DNA of 5,365 nt. Source: Nitrospinota bacterium. Lineage in GTDB: Bacteria; Nitrospirota; Nitrospiria; Nitrospirales; UBA8639. This document shows, one piece after another, positions 5,224-5,365 of the stretch. The notes beneath the pieces are model-generated. The model had not been told where the DNA came from. It worked only from the letters and a program-made list of their open reading frames with translations, and did no database searches. The DNA lies in assembly GCA_022561525.1 (NCBI GenBank), contig JADFRB010000175.1, positions 1 through 5,365 on the forward strand, given 5' to 3'. The position numbers and the translations under genes are program-made. The stretch's first letter is position 1; each line of letters begins with the position of its first letter.

Positions 5224-5365
5224 AAGCACATAGTAACGTTGCCATCAAAGTAGGAAATCTTAGCAAGTGCTACCAGTGCTACAATGCCCCACGCGATCGG
5301 CTCAAGCAGTTTGTCTTGCCACGGATGCAACGGCTTGCAGGGAGTACGCCGAAACAATACTTCTA
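5220..5365 (+). CDS. Polysaccharide-export ABC transporter ATP-binding protein (Wzt/TagH-like), 5' end only
   Basis: Only the first 48 codons are in the window; the gene runs off the right edge before the Walker A motif. The N-terminus AIKVGNLSKCYQCYNAPRDR (8-27) followed by LKQFVLPRMQRL is characteristic of O-antigen/teichoic-acid type exporter ATPases, whose N-termini read IKVxNLSKxYxxYxxPxDRLKQ. Such proteins energise export of a lipid-linked polysaccharide through a Wzm-type permease at the inner membrane. The start ATG 5220 overlaps the kinase stop as ATGA and has GAGGGG 5 bases upstream. The classification rests on the N-terminal motif alone, though this motif is fairly specific. A Wzm permease gene would be expected nearby, outside the window. 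Confidence 0.8.
   Translation, partial: MKAHSNVAIKVGNLSKCYQCYNAPRDRLKQFVLPRMQRLAGSTPKQYF

Noticed and set aside
5070..5357. 95-codon minus-strand open frame across the kinase end and ABC ATPase start
   Set aside because: It is antisense to two well-supported genes, and its residues show no family pattern.

Overview
The window reads as part of a surface-polysaccharide (O-antigen or exopolysaccharide) locus of a Gram-negative bacterium, interrupted by about 850 bp of decayed, repeat-bearing DNA. The organism cannot be fixed from the sequence alone. Base composition is moderate and the gene set (GT4 glycosyltransferase, sugar-nucleotide SDR, WecA-type phosphosugar transferase, Wzt-like ABC ATPase) is typical of many Proteobacteria and Nitrospirota. 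My impression, which is recollection and not a search, is that the left half is less proteobacteria-like than the right half.

Left block, 1-3563, all on the + strand. It holds the C-terminal catalytic half of a GT4 glycosyltransferase whose N-terminal half is not in the same frame, then an extended SDR of the ArnA/UDP-glucuronate-decarboxylase type. A 597-residue membrane protein follows, overlapping the SDR by 7 bp. It fuses a complete WecA/MraY-like polyprenyl-phosphate sugar-1-phosphate transferase to the membrane and first Rossmann-like domains of a FlaA1/CapD/WbpM-type protein, but has no catalytic SDR domain. Together these genes would make a nucleotide sugar, start a lipid-linked glycan and add sugars to it.

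Middle block, 3564-4411. No intact gene is visible. It contains a compact two-stem inverted repeat (3685-3727), a weak minus-strand gene remnant (3747-3941), and a clear 141-bp centrosymmetric element with 17-bp terminal inverted repeats (4050-4190) that looks like a MITE or other palindromic mobile repeat. Directly after it lies a remnant (about 4204-4386) resembling a HepT-like antitoxin/HEPN protein with an in-frame stop.

Right block, 4412-5365, + strand. Three genes are joined by ATGA stop/start overlaps: a 60-residue probable antitoxin, a 210-residue zeta-toxin-like P-loop kinase, and the first 48 codons of a Wzt-type polysaccharide-export ABC ATPase that runs off the window. The tight coupling of a toxin-antitoxin pair to a glycan exporter is the most interesting arrangement here. 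Known zeta toxins phosphorylate UDP-GlcNAc-type sugars, the same substrate class used by the WecA-like gene upstream; any functional link is inference. The change in content after about 3560 could be a real insertion/deletion junction or an assembly chimera.
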